Counted from the stretch's first letter, positions 12,362 through 26,643 are shown. The stretch: DNA of 32,070 nt from an uncultured Gemella sp. (GCA_927911745.1 CAKMQF010000074.1:1-32070), one strand, 5' to 3'. The notes: a model not told the origin generated them from the sequence alone. Made by a program: numbers and translations.

Positions 12362-12421
12362 ATGTATAAAATATATTTATATACACAGAGTTTCATTTTT
12401 AAATATCATAGGAGGTGTGAA

Positions 12422-12626
12422 ATGAAAGAAGTTTTTATTAATAGTGAGTATATTACATTAGCTCAATTCTTAAAATTAGAAGGTTTTATAGGTTCAGGAG
12501 GAGAAGCTAAATACTTTTTACAAGAAGTAGAAGTCGAGCTTAATGGAGAGCTAGAAAACAGACGAGGGAAAAAATTATATTCAAATGATGTAATAAAATT
12601 AGAAGGAAACGAATTTATAATAATTA

Positions 12627-12637
<11 letters not shown>
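12422..12637 (+). CDS. yaaA: S4-domain RNA-binding protein YaaA/RlbA
   Basis: A 71-residue S4-like RNA-binding protein matching Bacillus YaaA: ITLAQFLKLEGFIGSGGEAK (residues 10-29), then a VELNGELENRRGKKL loop and a short C-terminal strand. The family is implicated in large ribosomal subunit assembly; the precise role is not settled. The start is ATG 12422, with AGGAGGTG just upstream. It overlaps recF by 11 nt, so the two are translationally coupled, the same arrangement as in Bacillus between dnaN and recF. dnaN is absent upstream here. Confidence 0.9.
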
Positions 12638-15720
<3,083 letters not shown>

Positions 15721-15736
15721 AAAGAAAGGATAGAAC

Positions 15737-18184
15737 ATGGAAGATAATAAAAATAATATTACCTTAAGAAACATAACAACTGAAATTGAAAATTCATTCT
15801 TAGATTATTCAATGAGTGTTATTGTATCACGTGCATTACCAGATGTTCGTGACGGGTTAAAACCAGTTCATAGAAGAATACTTTATGCTTTTAATGATTT
15901 AGGGTTAACATATGATAAACCTTACAAAAAAGTGCCTTCGTAGTAGGGGAAGTAATGGCGAAGTATCACCCTCATGGTGACTCTGCAACATATGGAACAA
16001 TTGTACGTTTAGCACAAGATTTCAATAGTAGATATCCTTTAGTAGATGGTCAAGGGAACTTCGGTTCTATTGATGGAGACGGTGCTGCTGCGATGCGTTA
16101 TACTGAAGCTAGAATGAGTAAAATAGCTTCTGAGTTACTACGTGATATTAACAAAGATACTGTTGATATGCAAGATAACTACGATGGAACAAAACAAGAA
16201 CCAAAAGTATTACCAGCAAGAATTCCAAACTTATTAGTTAACGGAAGTAGCGGTATTGCCGTAGGTATGGCGACTAATATTCCACCTCATAACTTAGGTG
16301 AGGTTATCGATGGGGTAATCGCATTAGCTGATAACTCTGAAATAACAATTGCTGAATTAATGTCTAAAATTAAAGGACCTGACTTCCCAACAGGATCATT
16401 CTTATTAGGGCGTAGTGGGATAGTTAAGGCATATACAACAGGACGTGGTTCTGTAATTATGCGTGGTAAAACTGAAATTGAGCAAATGAAAAATGGTAAG
16501 GAAAGAATTGTTATTACAGAAATTCCTTATCAAGTAAATAAAGCGAAATTAGTTGAAAAAATTGCTGAACTAGCTCGTGATAAGAAAATTGAAGGTGTTA
16601 CAGATCTTCGTGATGAAAGTAACTTAAAAGGTATCAGAATTGTAATTGAATTACGTCGTGACGTTAATAGTAATGTAATTTTAAACAATTTATACAAATT
16701 AACACCATTACAAAGTTCATTCGGTGTTAACATGATTGCTCTTGTAAATGGAGTACCTAAGTTATTAAATCTTAAAGAAGTACTTTACTACTATTTAGAG
16801 CACCAAAAAAGAAGTAGTAGTTAGAAGAACTAAATTTGATCTTAAAAAAGCACAAGCTCGTGCTCACATATTAGAAGGTTTACGAATAGCTCTAGATAAT
16901 ATCGATAGAATTATTAGTTTAATTCGTGGATCTCAAACTGCTGAAGAAGCGAAAGCTGGATTAATTGATCAATTTGGATTAACTGAAATTCAAGCACAAG
17001 CTATTCTAGATATGCGTCTACAAAGACTTACAGGTTTAGAACGTGATAAGATTGAAGAAGAGTATAGTAAACTTATGGAACTTATCGCTGACTTAGAAGA
17101 TATTCTAGCTAAACCAGAACGTGTAATTCAAATCGTTAAAGATGAGCTATTAGAAGTTAAGGAAAAATTCGGAGACAAACGTCGTAGTGTAATTATCGAA
17201 GGACAAGTAGATCAAATCGAGAACGAAGATTTAATTGAAAAAGAACAAATCATAATTACTCTATCTCATAACCAATACATTAAACGTCTTGCTGCAAGTA
17301 CATATAAATCACAAGGACGTGGTGGACGTGGAGTAAATGGTATGACTACAAATGATGAGGATAACGTAGCTTATATGCTAAGTTGTTCAACTCACGATCA
17401 TATCCTATTCTTTACAGATAAAGGTAAGGTTTATACTCTTAAAGGTTATGAAATTAACCAAATGAGTAGACAATCTAAAGGAATACCAATTATTAACCTA
17501 TTAGAAATTGAAAAAGAAGAAAAAGTAAACTCTATAATTGCGATTTCTGATTTACAAGAAGAAGGAACAAACTTAATCTTCTCAACTAAATATGGTATCA
17601 TTAAGAAATCTAAATTAGGGGATTACGCAAGTATTCTTAAGAAAGGTAAGATCGCTCTTAAACTTGATGAAGATGATGCATTAATCGATGTACAAAGAAT
17701 TACAGATGATCAAGATATTATGATCGTTACAGCAAATGGACAAGCAATCAGAATTAATGCTGAAAAAGTTCGTACAATGGGGCGTGTAAGTCGTGGTGTT
17801 AAAGGTATTACACTTTCTCCAGATGACTACGTTGTAGGTATGGAAGTAGTCGATGAATCTAAGAAAATTTTAACAGTAACAGAAAATGGTATTGGAAAAA
17901 TTTCTAAATCTACGGAATTCAATGTAATTAACCGTGGAGGAAAAGGTGTTAAAGTAGCAAAAGTTACGAAGAAAACAGGTAAGATTGTTGCGGTTAAATC
18001 TATCGCAGGAAATGAAGACTTAATGATAATGACTGATCAAGGAATTATTATTAGAATAGATGTTTCTACAATCAGCACATTAGGAAGAACAGCGACTGGA
18101 GTTAAAGTTATTAACTTAGTTGATGATCAAAAAGTTGCGACTGTAACTTTAGCAGCTAAAGAAGAAAGCTACGAAGACGAATAG
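15737..18184 (+). CDS. gyrA: DNA gyrase subunit A (two frameshifts); Gly at quinolone position 87
   Basis: Breakage-reunion subunit, 815 residues after repair. The N-terminus has [20 protein letters not shown]; catalytic Tyr122 lies in [10 protein letters not shown]. The C-terminal pinwheel carries the GyrA box QGRGGRG (residues 526-532), which separates GyrA from ParC. Two breaks occur. One A is missing in the run 15926-15931, giving early TAGs after YKKVPS; restored it reads [19 protein letters not shown]. One A is extra in 16805-16810; repaired it reads [15 protein letters not shown]. They lie 880 bases apart, so no partial protein would work. In the quinolone region Ser83 is kept but residue 87 is Gly (GGA) where Glu or Asp is usual. 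It is cotranscribed with gyrB. Confidence 0.94.
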
Positions 18185-18203
18185 AAACAATTATATAAAA
18201 AAT

Positions 18204-18257
18204 AAGGATAACTTTATAAGTAGTACTTTACTATTTATAAAGTTACCTTTTTTTTAT
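18204..18257 (+). terminator. Terminator of the yaaA-recF-gyrBA operon
   Basis: AAGGATAACTTTATAAGTAG (from 18204) pairs with the stretch ending AAAGTTACCTT (to about 18249), with one bulged A and a G-U pair, giving a stem of about 20 bp. A run of T residues to 18257 follows. It starts 20 nt after the gyrA stop. Confidence 0.85.
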
Positions 18258-18279
18258 TATGAAAATAAAGTATTGAATA

Positions 18280-18335
18280 GGGAGTGACTCAAAAATTGTG
18301 ATTTCGAAGAAATCGATTTTGTCGAGTCATCCCCC
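18280..18335 (+). repeat. Intergenic inverted-repeat element, copy 1
   Basis: A long imperfect inverted repeat: GGGAGTGACTCAAAAAT (18280-18296) at the left, GATTTC-GAA-GAAATC at the centre and GATTTT..GAGTCATCCCCC at the right. Its left arm closely matches the element at 21270 after ppc (GGGAGGGACTCAAAAAT). No T-run follows, so it is not simply a terminator. The remaining sequence to 18478 is AT-rich with no gene visible. Confidence 0.6.
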
Positions 18336-18478
18336 TGATGTAAAAATTATAATATAATAAAGGTTTGTAAGTGGTTTAAAATAAATAATTAAACATAGTG
18401 AAATAAGAACAATAAAAAGAGATTTCTAAAAAAAGTTAGTAAAATAATTAAGAATATAAAAAAAATATCTAAAATTCA

Positions 18479-18507
18479 TTGTTTTATTAGAAAAAAAGTT
18501 TTATAAT
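18479..18507 (+). promoter_or_regulatory. Putative ppc promoter
   Basis: TTGTTT (18479-18484), a 17-nt spacer and a consensus TATAAT (18502-18507), 65 nt before the ppc start. Confidence 0.55.
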
Positions 18508-18571
18508 GGAATATGTAGTTAAAACTGATAAATATACTTTATTAGTAAAAAACTTATCAAGGAGTAACTAA

Positions 18572-21262
18572 ATGCAAAACACAAGATTAGAAAGCAATGT
18601 AAATGAAAATATTATACAAGAAGAGATTCAAATTCTTACAGAAATGCTATTAAAAGCAACACAAAAAATGATTTCTGAAGATACATTTGAAAAAATTGTA
18701 GAATTGAAAGCATTAGCAGATAAAAAAAATTACGAAAAATTAAATCTTATAATTAAAGATTTAACTCAAGAAGAAATGGAAATTGTTGCAAATTTCTTTT
18801 CAATTTTACCATTATTAATTAACATAGCTGAAGATGTCGATTTAGCTTATGAAGTTAACTATAAAAATAATATAGGTGAATCATATGTAGGGAAATTATC
18901 CGAATCTATTAAAAATATTAAAGATAAAAATATCATAGAAAATATTAATGTAGTACCAGTATTAACAGCTCACCCAACACAAGTTCAACGTAAAACAGTT
19001 CTTGATTTAACGGAAAAACTACACAGTTTATTAAGGAAACACCGTGATGTGAAGAATGGTTTAATCAATGAAAGAAAATGGAAAAATGCAATCCAAAAAC
19101 ATATCGAAATATTAACACAAAGTGATATTATTCGTGAGAAAAAATTAAAAGTAGCTAACGAAATCACAAACGTATTAGAATATTACAATCTATCATTATT
19201 AAAGCAATTGCAAAATTAATGACTGAGTATAAATTATTATTAGAAGAAAATAATATAGAATTAAAAAAATGAAACTCCAATAACAATGGGAATGTGGATT
19301 GGTGGAGACCGTGATGGAAATCCATTTGTAACTGCTGAAACATTAAATCTATCAGCTATGAAGCAATGTGAGCTTATTACAACATATTATATTGAAAAGT
19401 TAAATAGTTTATATAGAACATTCTCAATGTCGTCTCATGTTACTAAAGGAAGTAAAGAATTAGAAGAATTAGCAAATCGTTCACGTGATACTTCTGAGTA
19501 TAGAGAAAAAGAATTATATAGAAGGGCGTTATCATACATTAAAGATAAACTTGAAAATACTAGAGAGTATTTATTACAAGATAAAGAAGCTGAGGAAAAA
19601 TACCTTACAGCAGATGAGTTTATCGCTGATTTAACAATAATTGAAAAATCATTGTTAGAAAATAAAGGTGAAATCTTAGTAACTGGAGAATTTGAAGAAT
19701 TACTTAATGTTGTAAAAATCTTTGGATTCTATTTAGCAAGTATTGATATGCGTCAAGATTCTAGTGTATATGAAGCATCAGTAGCTGAATTATTAAGTAG
19801 TGCTAATATTGAAAAAGACTATAGCTCACTAAGTGAAGAAGAAAAATGTGAACTTCTATTAAAACAATTGAAAGAAGATCCACGACCACTTAGTATTAAC
19901 GATGAGAATAAACAATCAGAAGAATTAAGAAAAGAATTAGCAATATTTAGAACAGCTAGAAAATTAAAAGATAAACTAGGTGATAATGTAATTAAACAAA
20001 ACATTATTTCACACACAACAAGTGTTTCTGACTTATTAGAACTAGCAATTATGCTAAAAGAAGTTGGATTAGTGGGAAGTGACTTTGCAAGATTACAACT
20101 TGTACCATTATTTGAGACAATCGAAGACTTAGAAAATTCATATGAAGTAATGGATAAATATTTAAGCCTTGATATCGTGAAAAAATGGGTAAGTGATAAT
20201 AGAAGTTATCAAGAAATTATGTTAGGATACTCTGACAGTAATAAAGATGGTGGGTATCTGTCATCTGGTTGGTCACTGTACAAAGCGCAACAAGAGCTTT
20301 CATCACTAGGAGAAAAACATAATATTAAAGTTACATTCTTCCATGGTCGTGGTGGTACTGTTGGTCGAGGTGGTGGACCAAGTTATGATGCGATTATTTC
20401 TCAACCTTTAGGAAGTGTCCAAGATAGAATTCGTCTTACAGAACAAGGTGAAATTATCGCAGCCAAATATGGAAACAGTGACGCGGCATACTATAACTTA
20501 GAAGCCTTATTCTCTGCCGTAATTCAAAGAATGAATGCTGATAAAGTTAATACAGATATTAGAGATATACCTGAAATCCAAGTTATTATGGATGAAATAG
20601 TAGAAGATAGTTATAAAAAGTATCGAGAACTAGTCTTTGAAAATCCTAACTTCTACAATTATTTCTTTGAAGCAACACCAATTAAAGAAATTTCAAGCTT
20701 AAATATTGGTTCACGTCCAGCATCACGTAAAAAAATTACTGATATTGGTGGCTTAAGAGCAATTCCATGGGTATTTTCATGGTCACAAAGTAGAATCATG
20801 CTTCCTGGTTGGTATGGAGTAGGAACAGCATTTTCAAACTTTATAAACAAAGACAAAGGTAATATTGAAAAACTTCGTAAAATGTATAAAGAATGGCCAT
20901 TCTTTACATCTCTACTTTCAAATGTAGATATGGTTATGTCAAAATCTGACATGGATATAGCTAAAGAATATGCAAATCTATGTAAAGAAGAAGAAACTAA
21001 GCAGGTATATGAAGAAATTTTAAGAGAATGGAATTTAACAAAACAAGTAGTATTAGAAATTTCAGAACATAAAGAATTCTTAGAAGACAATACTTATTTA
21101 ACTCGAAGTTTAGAAAATAGGTTACAATACTTTAATACATTAAACCTAATTCAATTAGAGTTAATTAAACGTTCAAGAGAAGGTAAATTACCTGAATCAC
21201 AAATCAACACAATTCACATAACAATTAACGGAGTAGCTACAGGACTTAGAAACTCGGGATAA
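18572..21262 (+). CDS. ppc: Phosphoenolpyruvate carboxylase (two compensating frameshifts)
   Basis: Converts PEP and bicarbonate to oxaloacetate, replenishing C4 acids. About 896 residues after repair, a normal bacterial length. Catalytic signatures: [14 protein letters not shown] with His134, [74 protein letters not shown] with the GVGTAF that follows, and the C-terminal [13 protein letters not shown]. One base is missing near 19193-19195 (repaired: [16 protein letters not shown]) and one A is extra in 19263-19269 (repaired: [13 protein letters not shown]). Between them about 25 codons are read out of frame with a TAA after QLQN. GGAG lies upstream of the ATG. It is a single gene with its own promoter and a stem-loop element after it. 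Confidence 0.94.
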
Positions 21263-21267
21263 TAACA

Positions 21268-21309
21268 AAGGGAGGGACTCAAAAATCGCAATTTTTGAGT
21301 TCTCTCTTA
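21268..21309 (+). repeat. Intergenic inverted-repeat element, copy 2, probable ppc terminator
   Basis: GGGAGGGACTCAAAAAT-CGC-AATTTTTGAGT then TCTCTCTT forms a stem of about 16 bp with minor defects, starting 5 nt after the ppc stop and followed by TATTTTAGG. The left arm matches copy 1 at 18280. It probably terminates ppc, but the shared sequence indicates a dispersed element. Confidence 0.65.
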
Positions 21310-21368
21310 TTTTAGGAATTTAATGCTTAATAACTATATAATTAGATATAAATTTTGATCGTATAAAT

Positions 21369-21403
21369 AAACACACAATCCTTTTTTTAAGAATTGTGTG
21401 TTT
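21369..21403. terminator. Bidirectional terminator between ppc and the GH13 gene
   Basis: AAACACACAAT (21369-21379) pairs perfectly with ATTGTGTGTTT (21393-21403). T residues follow on the plus strand. On the minus strand the hairpin lies right after the GH13 stop codon (21408) and is followed by TATTTAT. It suits both convergent genes. Confidence 0.75.
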
Positions 21404-21407
21404 TAAA

Positions 21408-23257
21408 TTATTTAATTTTTATAGCGACATAGCACTTAGGCGGAACAACTGTTCCGAAAGGTGTCGAATAAACTTCATTATTTCCAAATAGTTTTTCACC
21501 AGAGAAATTCTCAATAAAATGTGCTTTAGAATCAAGATTAACTACACAAAGAACATTATTTCGTCTATATGCAACACACTTGTTGTTTGTATAAATAAAC
21601 TCGAAGTTTGTAATAAAATCATCTTTATTTTTATTTCTAAAGTTTGATAGTTCAATATAGTGATTTAACAGATCTTCATCCTTATTATCATGTGTAAATC
21701 CTAAACGGTTATAAGGATCTCTAAAACCGTACATTCCAATTTCATCACCATAATAAATACAAGGAACACCAGGTAGAGTAAATTGAATAAAACTAGCATA
21801 CTTAAGGAGCTCTTTCGCTTTAGCATATTGTTCATTAGACATTTTATATGTTGGTCTATCATGAACAGGAACATCTTCAGGATTATCAAATGCTAGCATA
21901 GTCAATACTCGTTCTGTGTCATGACTTCCTAATAAGTTCATTACAGCATCAAGAGCTGGGCGCGGATAATTTTCTACTAGTTTTAAAACTTCAAGAGTAA
22001 AGTCTTCTGCATTTTTATTTTTTACGAAATTAATGATTGCGTTCTTCCAAGGATAGTTCATTACACTATCAAGTTGATCACCTAAGAAATAACGACGACG
22101 AGTATTGTACGAAATCTTATTAGTTGCATCTTCCCAAACTTCACCGATGATTAGAGCATCTTTGTCATAGTATTTCGCACTTTCACGAATTCTATCTAAA
22201 AATTCATCAGGGAACTCATCAGCAACATCAAGTCTCCATCCAGCAATTCCAAGTTTTTGCCAAAAGTTAACAACACCAGTATCTTTACTATTAATAAAAT
22301 CGCTATACGCTTTATTTTCTTTGATTACTGTTGGTAAGTTATCAAATCCCCACCACGAATGGTATTCATTAGGGAAATTTATGAAATTAAACCAAGAATA
22401 GTAAGGTGAATTTTGTGAATTATAAGCTCCGATGCTGTCATAATTATTATATCGATTAAAGTAGATACTATCTGAACCGGTATGACTAAATACACCATCT
22501 AGTATGATTCTAATATTATCATCTTTAAATTCTTTACAAAACTTTTCAAATTGTTCATTAGTACCAAAATATGGATCAACATTAAAATAATCTGAAGTAG
22601 AATAACGATGATTTTCTGGACTCTCAACGATTGGGTTAAGATAGATACTCTCGATATTTAATTTTTTGAAATATTCTTTTTCTTCTTCAATACCTAGTAG
22701 ATTCCCCATTAGAAAATCTTTAGCTCCATAATTTTCATGAGTAATAGATGAATGAGGAACACTATTCCAATTTTCATGTCTAATTCTCACATTTTCATTT
22801 TTTGCTACTTTTGCTGTAAATTTTTCACTGCGTTTAAATCTATCAGGGAAGATTTGATACATTATAGAACCTTTATACCAATCTGGTGTAGTGAAGTTTT
22901 TATCGTAAACTGTCAACTGCCAATCAGGTAGTTCATCTTTGCTATTTACCAACTTAGCGTCAAGTTTATCATTTTTTAAATAAACATAAAAACTGTCAAA
23001 GTGAACTTCAAAATGATAAAAATAAAGACCAGTATTAAATGGTTCAAAAATTACATGATAAGTAGAGTAGTTCTCTCTAGCTTTTTCTTTAAACTCTAAA
23101 CTCTTAGAAATAACTTCACCTGTATATTCATTTTTAATAATTATTTTAAAGTCATTAAAGTAAAAATCATCCTTATGAATACTTCAAAATAGAAATCGTC
23201 ATTATTTTTTAATGCCCCCTGAGGGTATTTATTTTTTATTGGATTAAATTTAATCAT
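21408..23257 (-). CDS. Intracellular GH13 alpha-glucan hydrolase, neopullulanase/maltogenic amylase type (one frameshift)
   Basis: Hydrolyses alpha-1,4 (perhaps also alpha-1,6) links in maltodextrin, cyclodextrin or pullulan. About 616 residues after repair. An N-terminal beta-sandwich of about 100 residues (FVFYFEV-type strands) precedes the TIM barrel, which begins DWYKGSIMYQIFPDRF. Conserved regions: GVFSHTG, nucleophile Asp in GWRLDVADE (about residue 340), acid/base Glu in IIGEVWED (about 370) and LLGSHDTERV (about 445). The N-terminal extension plus MYQIFPDRF fits the neopullulanase subfamily. There is no signal peptide. One T is missing at plus-strand 23173-23174; restored, EVFIKDDFYFNDFKI is continuous. 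The start is ATG 23257, with GGAG 9 nt upstream. It is divergent from glgB, so probably handles glycogen-derived dextrins. Confidence 0.87.
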
Positions 23258-23436
23258 ATTTTTCATCTCCGAAACATAAAATTTTCATTACTAAACTGTT
23301 TTCTAAAATCAATCAGTTTAATTTTAATATAAAAGTTTTTAAAAGTAAATAATTTAATTATAAAATGATGAAAAATAATTAATATAAAAGCAATGTAAGG
23401 GGTATAATTCTTTATAGAAAATAACTAAAGAAAACA
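23258..23436. other. Divergent intergenic region, left part
   Basis: No gene is visible. It holds the GGAG site of the GH13 gene and an inverted repeat TAAACTG/CAGTTTA (23292-23298 and 23314-23320) in the likely 5' region of that gene, which could be an operator. I could not fix a convincing minus-strand promoter. Confidence 0.4.
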
Positions 23437-23465
23437 TTTACATCAAGGCTTCATTATGTTATACT
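23437..23465 (+). promoter_or_regulatory. glg operon promoter
   Basis: TTTACA (23437-23442), a 17-nt spacer and TATACT (23460-23465). The transcript would start near 23472, giving a leader of about 115 nt that carries a hairpin (ATAAAATA/TATTTTAT, 23497-23515) and the operator-like palindrome at 23546. Confidence 0.6.
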
Positions 23466-23545
23466 ATAGGTATAAAAAATAAAGAAAAAATTAGTGATAA
23501 AATAAACTATTTTATTCATATTTCTTTATGCTAAAAATTTCACCA

Positions 23546-23569
23546 ACTAAAGTAACGTTTACTTTTAGT
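23546..23569 (+). promoter_or_regulatory. LacI-family-like operator before glgB
   Basis: ACTAAAGTAACGTTTACTTT followed by TAGT is a near-palindrome around a central CG. It is one A short of the symmetric core GTAAACGTTTAC typical of LacI-family sites (CcpA, MalR, RbsR types). It lies 17 nt before the glgB start, downstream of the proposed promoter, where a bound protein could act as a roadblock. Which regulator binds is unknown. Confidence 0.5.
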
Positions 23570-23586
23570 GAAAAGGGGGTTATTTA

Positions 23587-25441
23587 GTGAGTAATAATAT
23601 GGCAGAATATTTATTCCTCGAAGGAACTAATTACCATAGCCATAAATATTTAGGATCATTTTTAGATGGGGATAAATGTACATTTCGAGTATGGGCACCA
23701 AACGCAGTGAAGGTATTTGTAACTGGTGAGTTTTGTTCTTGGCATCCGCATACTCATGAAATGAAATTAATTAATGATAAAGGTATATTTGAAATTGAGT
23801 TTAGTGGTATTAAACAATTTGATGCATATAAATACGTAATAGTTACTAAAAGTGGAACTGAATTATGGAAAGCAGATCCTTATGCAAAACATGCTGAAAC
23901 CAGACCATTAACAGCTTCAAAAGTTTATTCGTTACCTCACTATCAATGGAAAGATAGCAAATGGATGAAAAATAGAGAGGTTCCTTACCATTGTCCAATG
24001 AATGTTTATGAAGTACATTTAGGTTCTTGGAAGCATCATGAAGATGGTAGGGAATTAAGTTATAGAGAATTGGCTCATACATTAGTAGATTATGTTAAAG
24101 ATATGAACTATACTCATATAGAATTGTTACCTGTAACTGAATATCCTTATGACAAATCATGGGGGTATCAAGCAACGGGGTATTTTGCACCAACATCTAG
24201 ATATGGAACACCTGAAGACTTTATGTATTTTGTTGATTGTTGTCACCAAAATAATATTGGAGTAATTTTGGACTGGGTACCTGGACATTTCACAAAAGAT
24301 GCTCATGGATTATACGAATTTGATGGGACGCATTGTTATGAGTATTCAGATACAAGAAAAATGGAACATGAAGGTTGGGGAACTAGAGTCTTCGACTATG
24401 GACGAAATGAAGTAAGATCATTTTTAACATCAAGTGCAGTTTCTTGGATAGAAGATTATCATATTGATGGTATTAGAGTAGATGCAGTAAGTTCGATGAT
24501 ATTTTTAAACTATTGTCGAGATGAGGAAAAATCTGCAAGAAATATCTATGGCGGTTTTGAAAATTTAGAAGCAATTGATTTCTTAAAAAATTTAAATCTT
24601 TACGTAAAAGAAAACTATCCTGGTGTTTCTATGATAGCAGAAGAATCAACAAGTTATCCGAAAGTAACAGCAGCAGTTGAACATGGTGGTTTAGGATTTG
24701 ACTTTAAGTGGAATATGGGATGGATGAATGGACAGTCTTGATTATTTAGAAACAGATCCTTTCTTTAGAAAAGGAGTTCATAACAAATTTACTTTCTCAA
24801 TGCATTATGCATTTTCAGAAAATTTCATCTTACCAATTTCACATGATGAAGTAGTACATGGGAAAAAATCGCTATTAGATAAAAGTCCTGTTCCTTATGA
24901 AGATAAGTTTGGTAATTTTAAGGCATTCTTAGGATATATGTATGCACATCCCGGGAAAAAACTGACATTTATGGGAATTGATATTGCTCAATTTATTGAA
25001 TGGGATGAAGAAAGAGAATTAGATTGGTTATTAATGCTTTATCCAAAACATGTATTCACACATAGATATGTTAAAGAGCTTAACAAGTACTATAAATCTA
25101 CACCTGCATTATGGGAAAACGATAGTGACTGGGACGGATTCAAATGGCATGTTGTAGACGATAATAACAACAATGTTTTTGCTTTCTCACGTATAGATAG
25201 ATCTGGTAAAGAAGTACTAGTAGTTACTAACTTTTCAAATCAAGTATTAAAACATTATGAAATAGGAGTAAATACTTGGGGAAGTTACAAAATAGTATTG
25301 AACTCGGATGCTAAGAAATACGATGGATTAGCAATTTCAAATAGAAATTTAAAAACAATAAATAAAGAGAAAAATGAATTTAAATACACTTTGAGTATAA
25401 ACATACCACCTTATACAACGATGTATATAGAAAAGAAATAA
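23587..25441 (+). CDS. glgB: 1,4-alpha-glucan branching enzyme (one frameshift)
   Basis: Makes the alpha-1,6 branches of glycogen. 617 residues after repair. An N-terminal CBM48 domain (RVWAPNAVKVFVTGEFCSWH, about residues 36-57) precedes the GH13 barrel with EVHLGSWKHHEDG, LLPVTEYPYDKSWGYQATGY and GVILDWVPGHF. The nucleophile is Asp299 in GIRVDAVSS, the acid/base Glu lies in IAEESTSY (352-353), and PISHDEVVHGKKSLL is also present. An extra G at 24730-24731 breaks the frame; repaired, WMNDSLDYLETDPFFR is exact. The GTG start has GGGGG 7 nt upstream; the first ATG (23599) is too far. First gene of glgBCDAP; glgC follows after 28 nt. Confidence 0.95.
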
Positions 25442-25469
25442 TAAGTTTTAGAAGAAGGGGGTCAAATTT

Positions 25470-26642
25470 ATGGCACGAAAAAAAGAAGTAGTAGCTATGC
25501 TACTAGCAGGAGGACAAGGTACGAGGCTTCAAGTATTAACTAAAGATATGGCTAAACCAGCCGTACCTTTTGGTGGGAAATATAGAATTATCGATTTTCC
25601 ATTATCAAATTGTGCGAACTCTGGAATTTCAACAGTTGGGGTATTAACACAGTTTATGCCACTTGAGCTTAACTCATACATGGGTAATGGTCAACCATGG
25701 GATTTAGATAGAATGGATGGAGGATTATCAATTCTACCACCTTATACTGCAGGTAAAACGGGAGAATGGTACAAGGGAACAGCAAATGCTATTTATCAAA
25801 ATATTAAATACATAGAGCAGTACAATCCTGAATACGTACTTATCTTATCTGGAGATCACATTTACAAAATGAATTATAAAGAAATGTTAGATTTCCATAA
25901 ACAAAAAGGTGCTGACTTAACAATAGCGCATATTAATGTTCCTCTTGAAGAAGCAAGCCGTTTTGGTATTTTAAATACAAATACAGATTTAAAAGTTACA
26001 GAGTTTTTAGAAAAACCAGAAAATCCTATATCTACAAAAGCATCAATGGGTATTTATATCTTTAGTTGGAAAGAACTTAGAGAATACCTAATTCGTGATG
26101 AAGAAAATCCTGATAGTGAAAAAGACTTCGGTAAAAATATTATTCCAATGATGTTAAATGAAGGGAAAAACATCTATGCATACCCATTTTACGGATATTG
26201 GAAAGATGTAGGTACAATTGAGAGCTTATGGGAAGCAAATATGGATCTAATAAAAAATAAAGAAAACTTTAATATTGATGATAAATTATGGAGAATTTAT
26301 TATCGACATGAAGGTGCTATGCCACAATATTTAGGTCATAGTGCTAATGTTAGAAATTCTATGATTTCAGATGGAACTACTGTATATGGAACTATTTCAG
26401 AATCTATAATTTCTTCAGGAGTTAGAATCGAAGAAGGTGCTGAAGTAGTGGGAAGTATCATCATGAAAGGCGCAGTTATTGAAAAAGGAGCTAAAGTCTA
26501 TAACTCAATTATTGCAGAAGGTTCAGTAGTTAAAGAAAATGTAGAAGTAGGTAATAAAGAAATTGTTCTAGGAAAAGAACAAATAACGGTAATCGGTAGG
26601 GATGAAGTTGTAAATGAGAATAGGAAAGTAGAGGGAAAATAA
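25470..26642 (+). CDS. glgC: Glucose-1-phosphate adenylyltransferase, catalytic subunit
   Basis: Makes ADP-glucose from glucose-1-phosphate and ATP, the committed step. 390 residues, intact. Nucleotidyltransferase domain: [58 protein letters not shown] and [16 protein letters not shown] left-handed beta-helix of hexapeptide repeats occupies the C-terminus (about 290-370). The residue between L and V in the GTRLxVLT motif is Q, an uncommon choice. It has AGGGGG before the ATG. One base separates its stop from glgD, so the two are coupled and probably form the GlgC/GlgD heterotetramer known from Geobacillus. Confidence 0.96.
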   Translation: MARKKEVVAMLLAGGQGTRLQVLTKDMAKPAVPFGGKYRIIDFPLSNCANSGISTVGVLTQFMPLELNSYMGNGQPWDLDRMDGGLSILPPYTAGKTGEWYKGTANAIYQNIKYIEQYNPEYVLILSGDHIYKMNYKEMLDFHKQKGADLTIAHINVPLEEASRFGILNTNTDLKVTEFLEKPENPISTKASMGIYIFSWKELREYLIRDEENPDSEKDFGKNIIPMMLNEGKNIYAYPFYGYWKDVGTIESLWEANMDLIKNKENFNIDDKLWRIYYRHEGAMPQYLGHSANVRNSMISDGTTVYGTISESIISSGVRIEEGAEVVGSIIMKGAVIEKGAKVYNSIIAEGSVVKENVEVGNKEIVLGKEQITVIGRDEVVNENRKVEGK

Positions 26643-26643
26643 T

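Noticed and set aside
12362..12421. N-terminal extension of yaaA from ATG 12362
   Set aside because: No ribosome binding site there. AGGAGGTG directly precedes ATG 12422, and family members begin there.
12045..12421. Possible replication origin upstream of yaaA-recF-gyrBA
   Set aside because: dnaA and dnaN are absent and I found no cluster of TTATNCACA boxes. AT-richness alone is not enough.
15737..18184. gyrA as three real genes or a decayed pseudogene
   Set aside because: Both joins restore exact GyrA sequence by one base, and the pieces separate the active-site Tyr from its dimer and C-terminal parts; gyrA is essential and its partner gyrB is intact.
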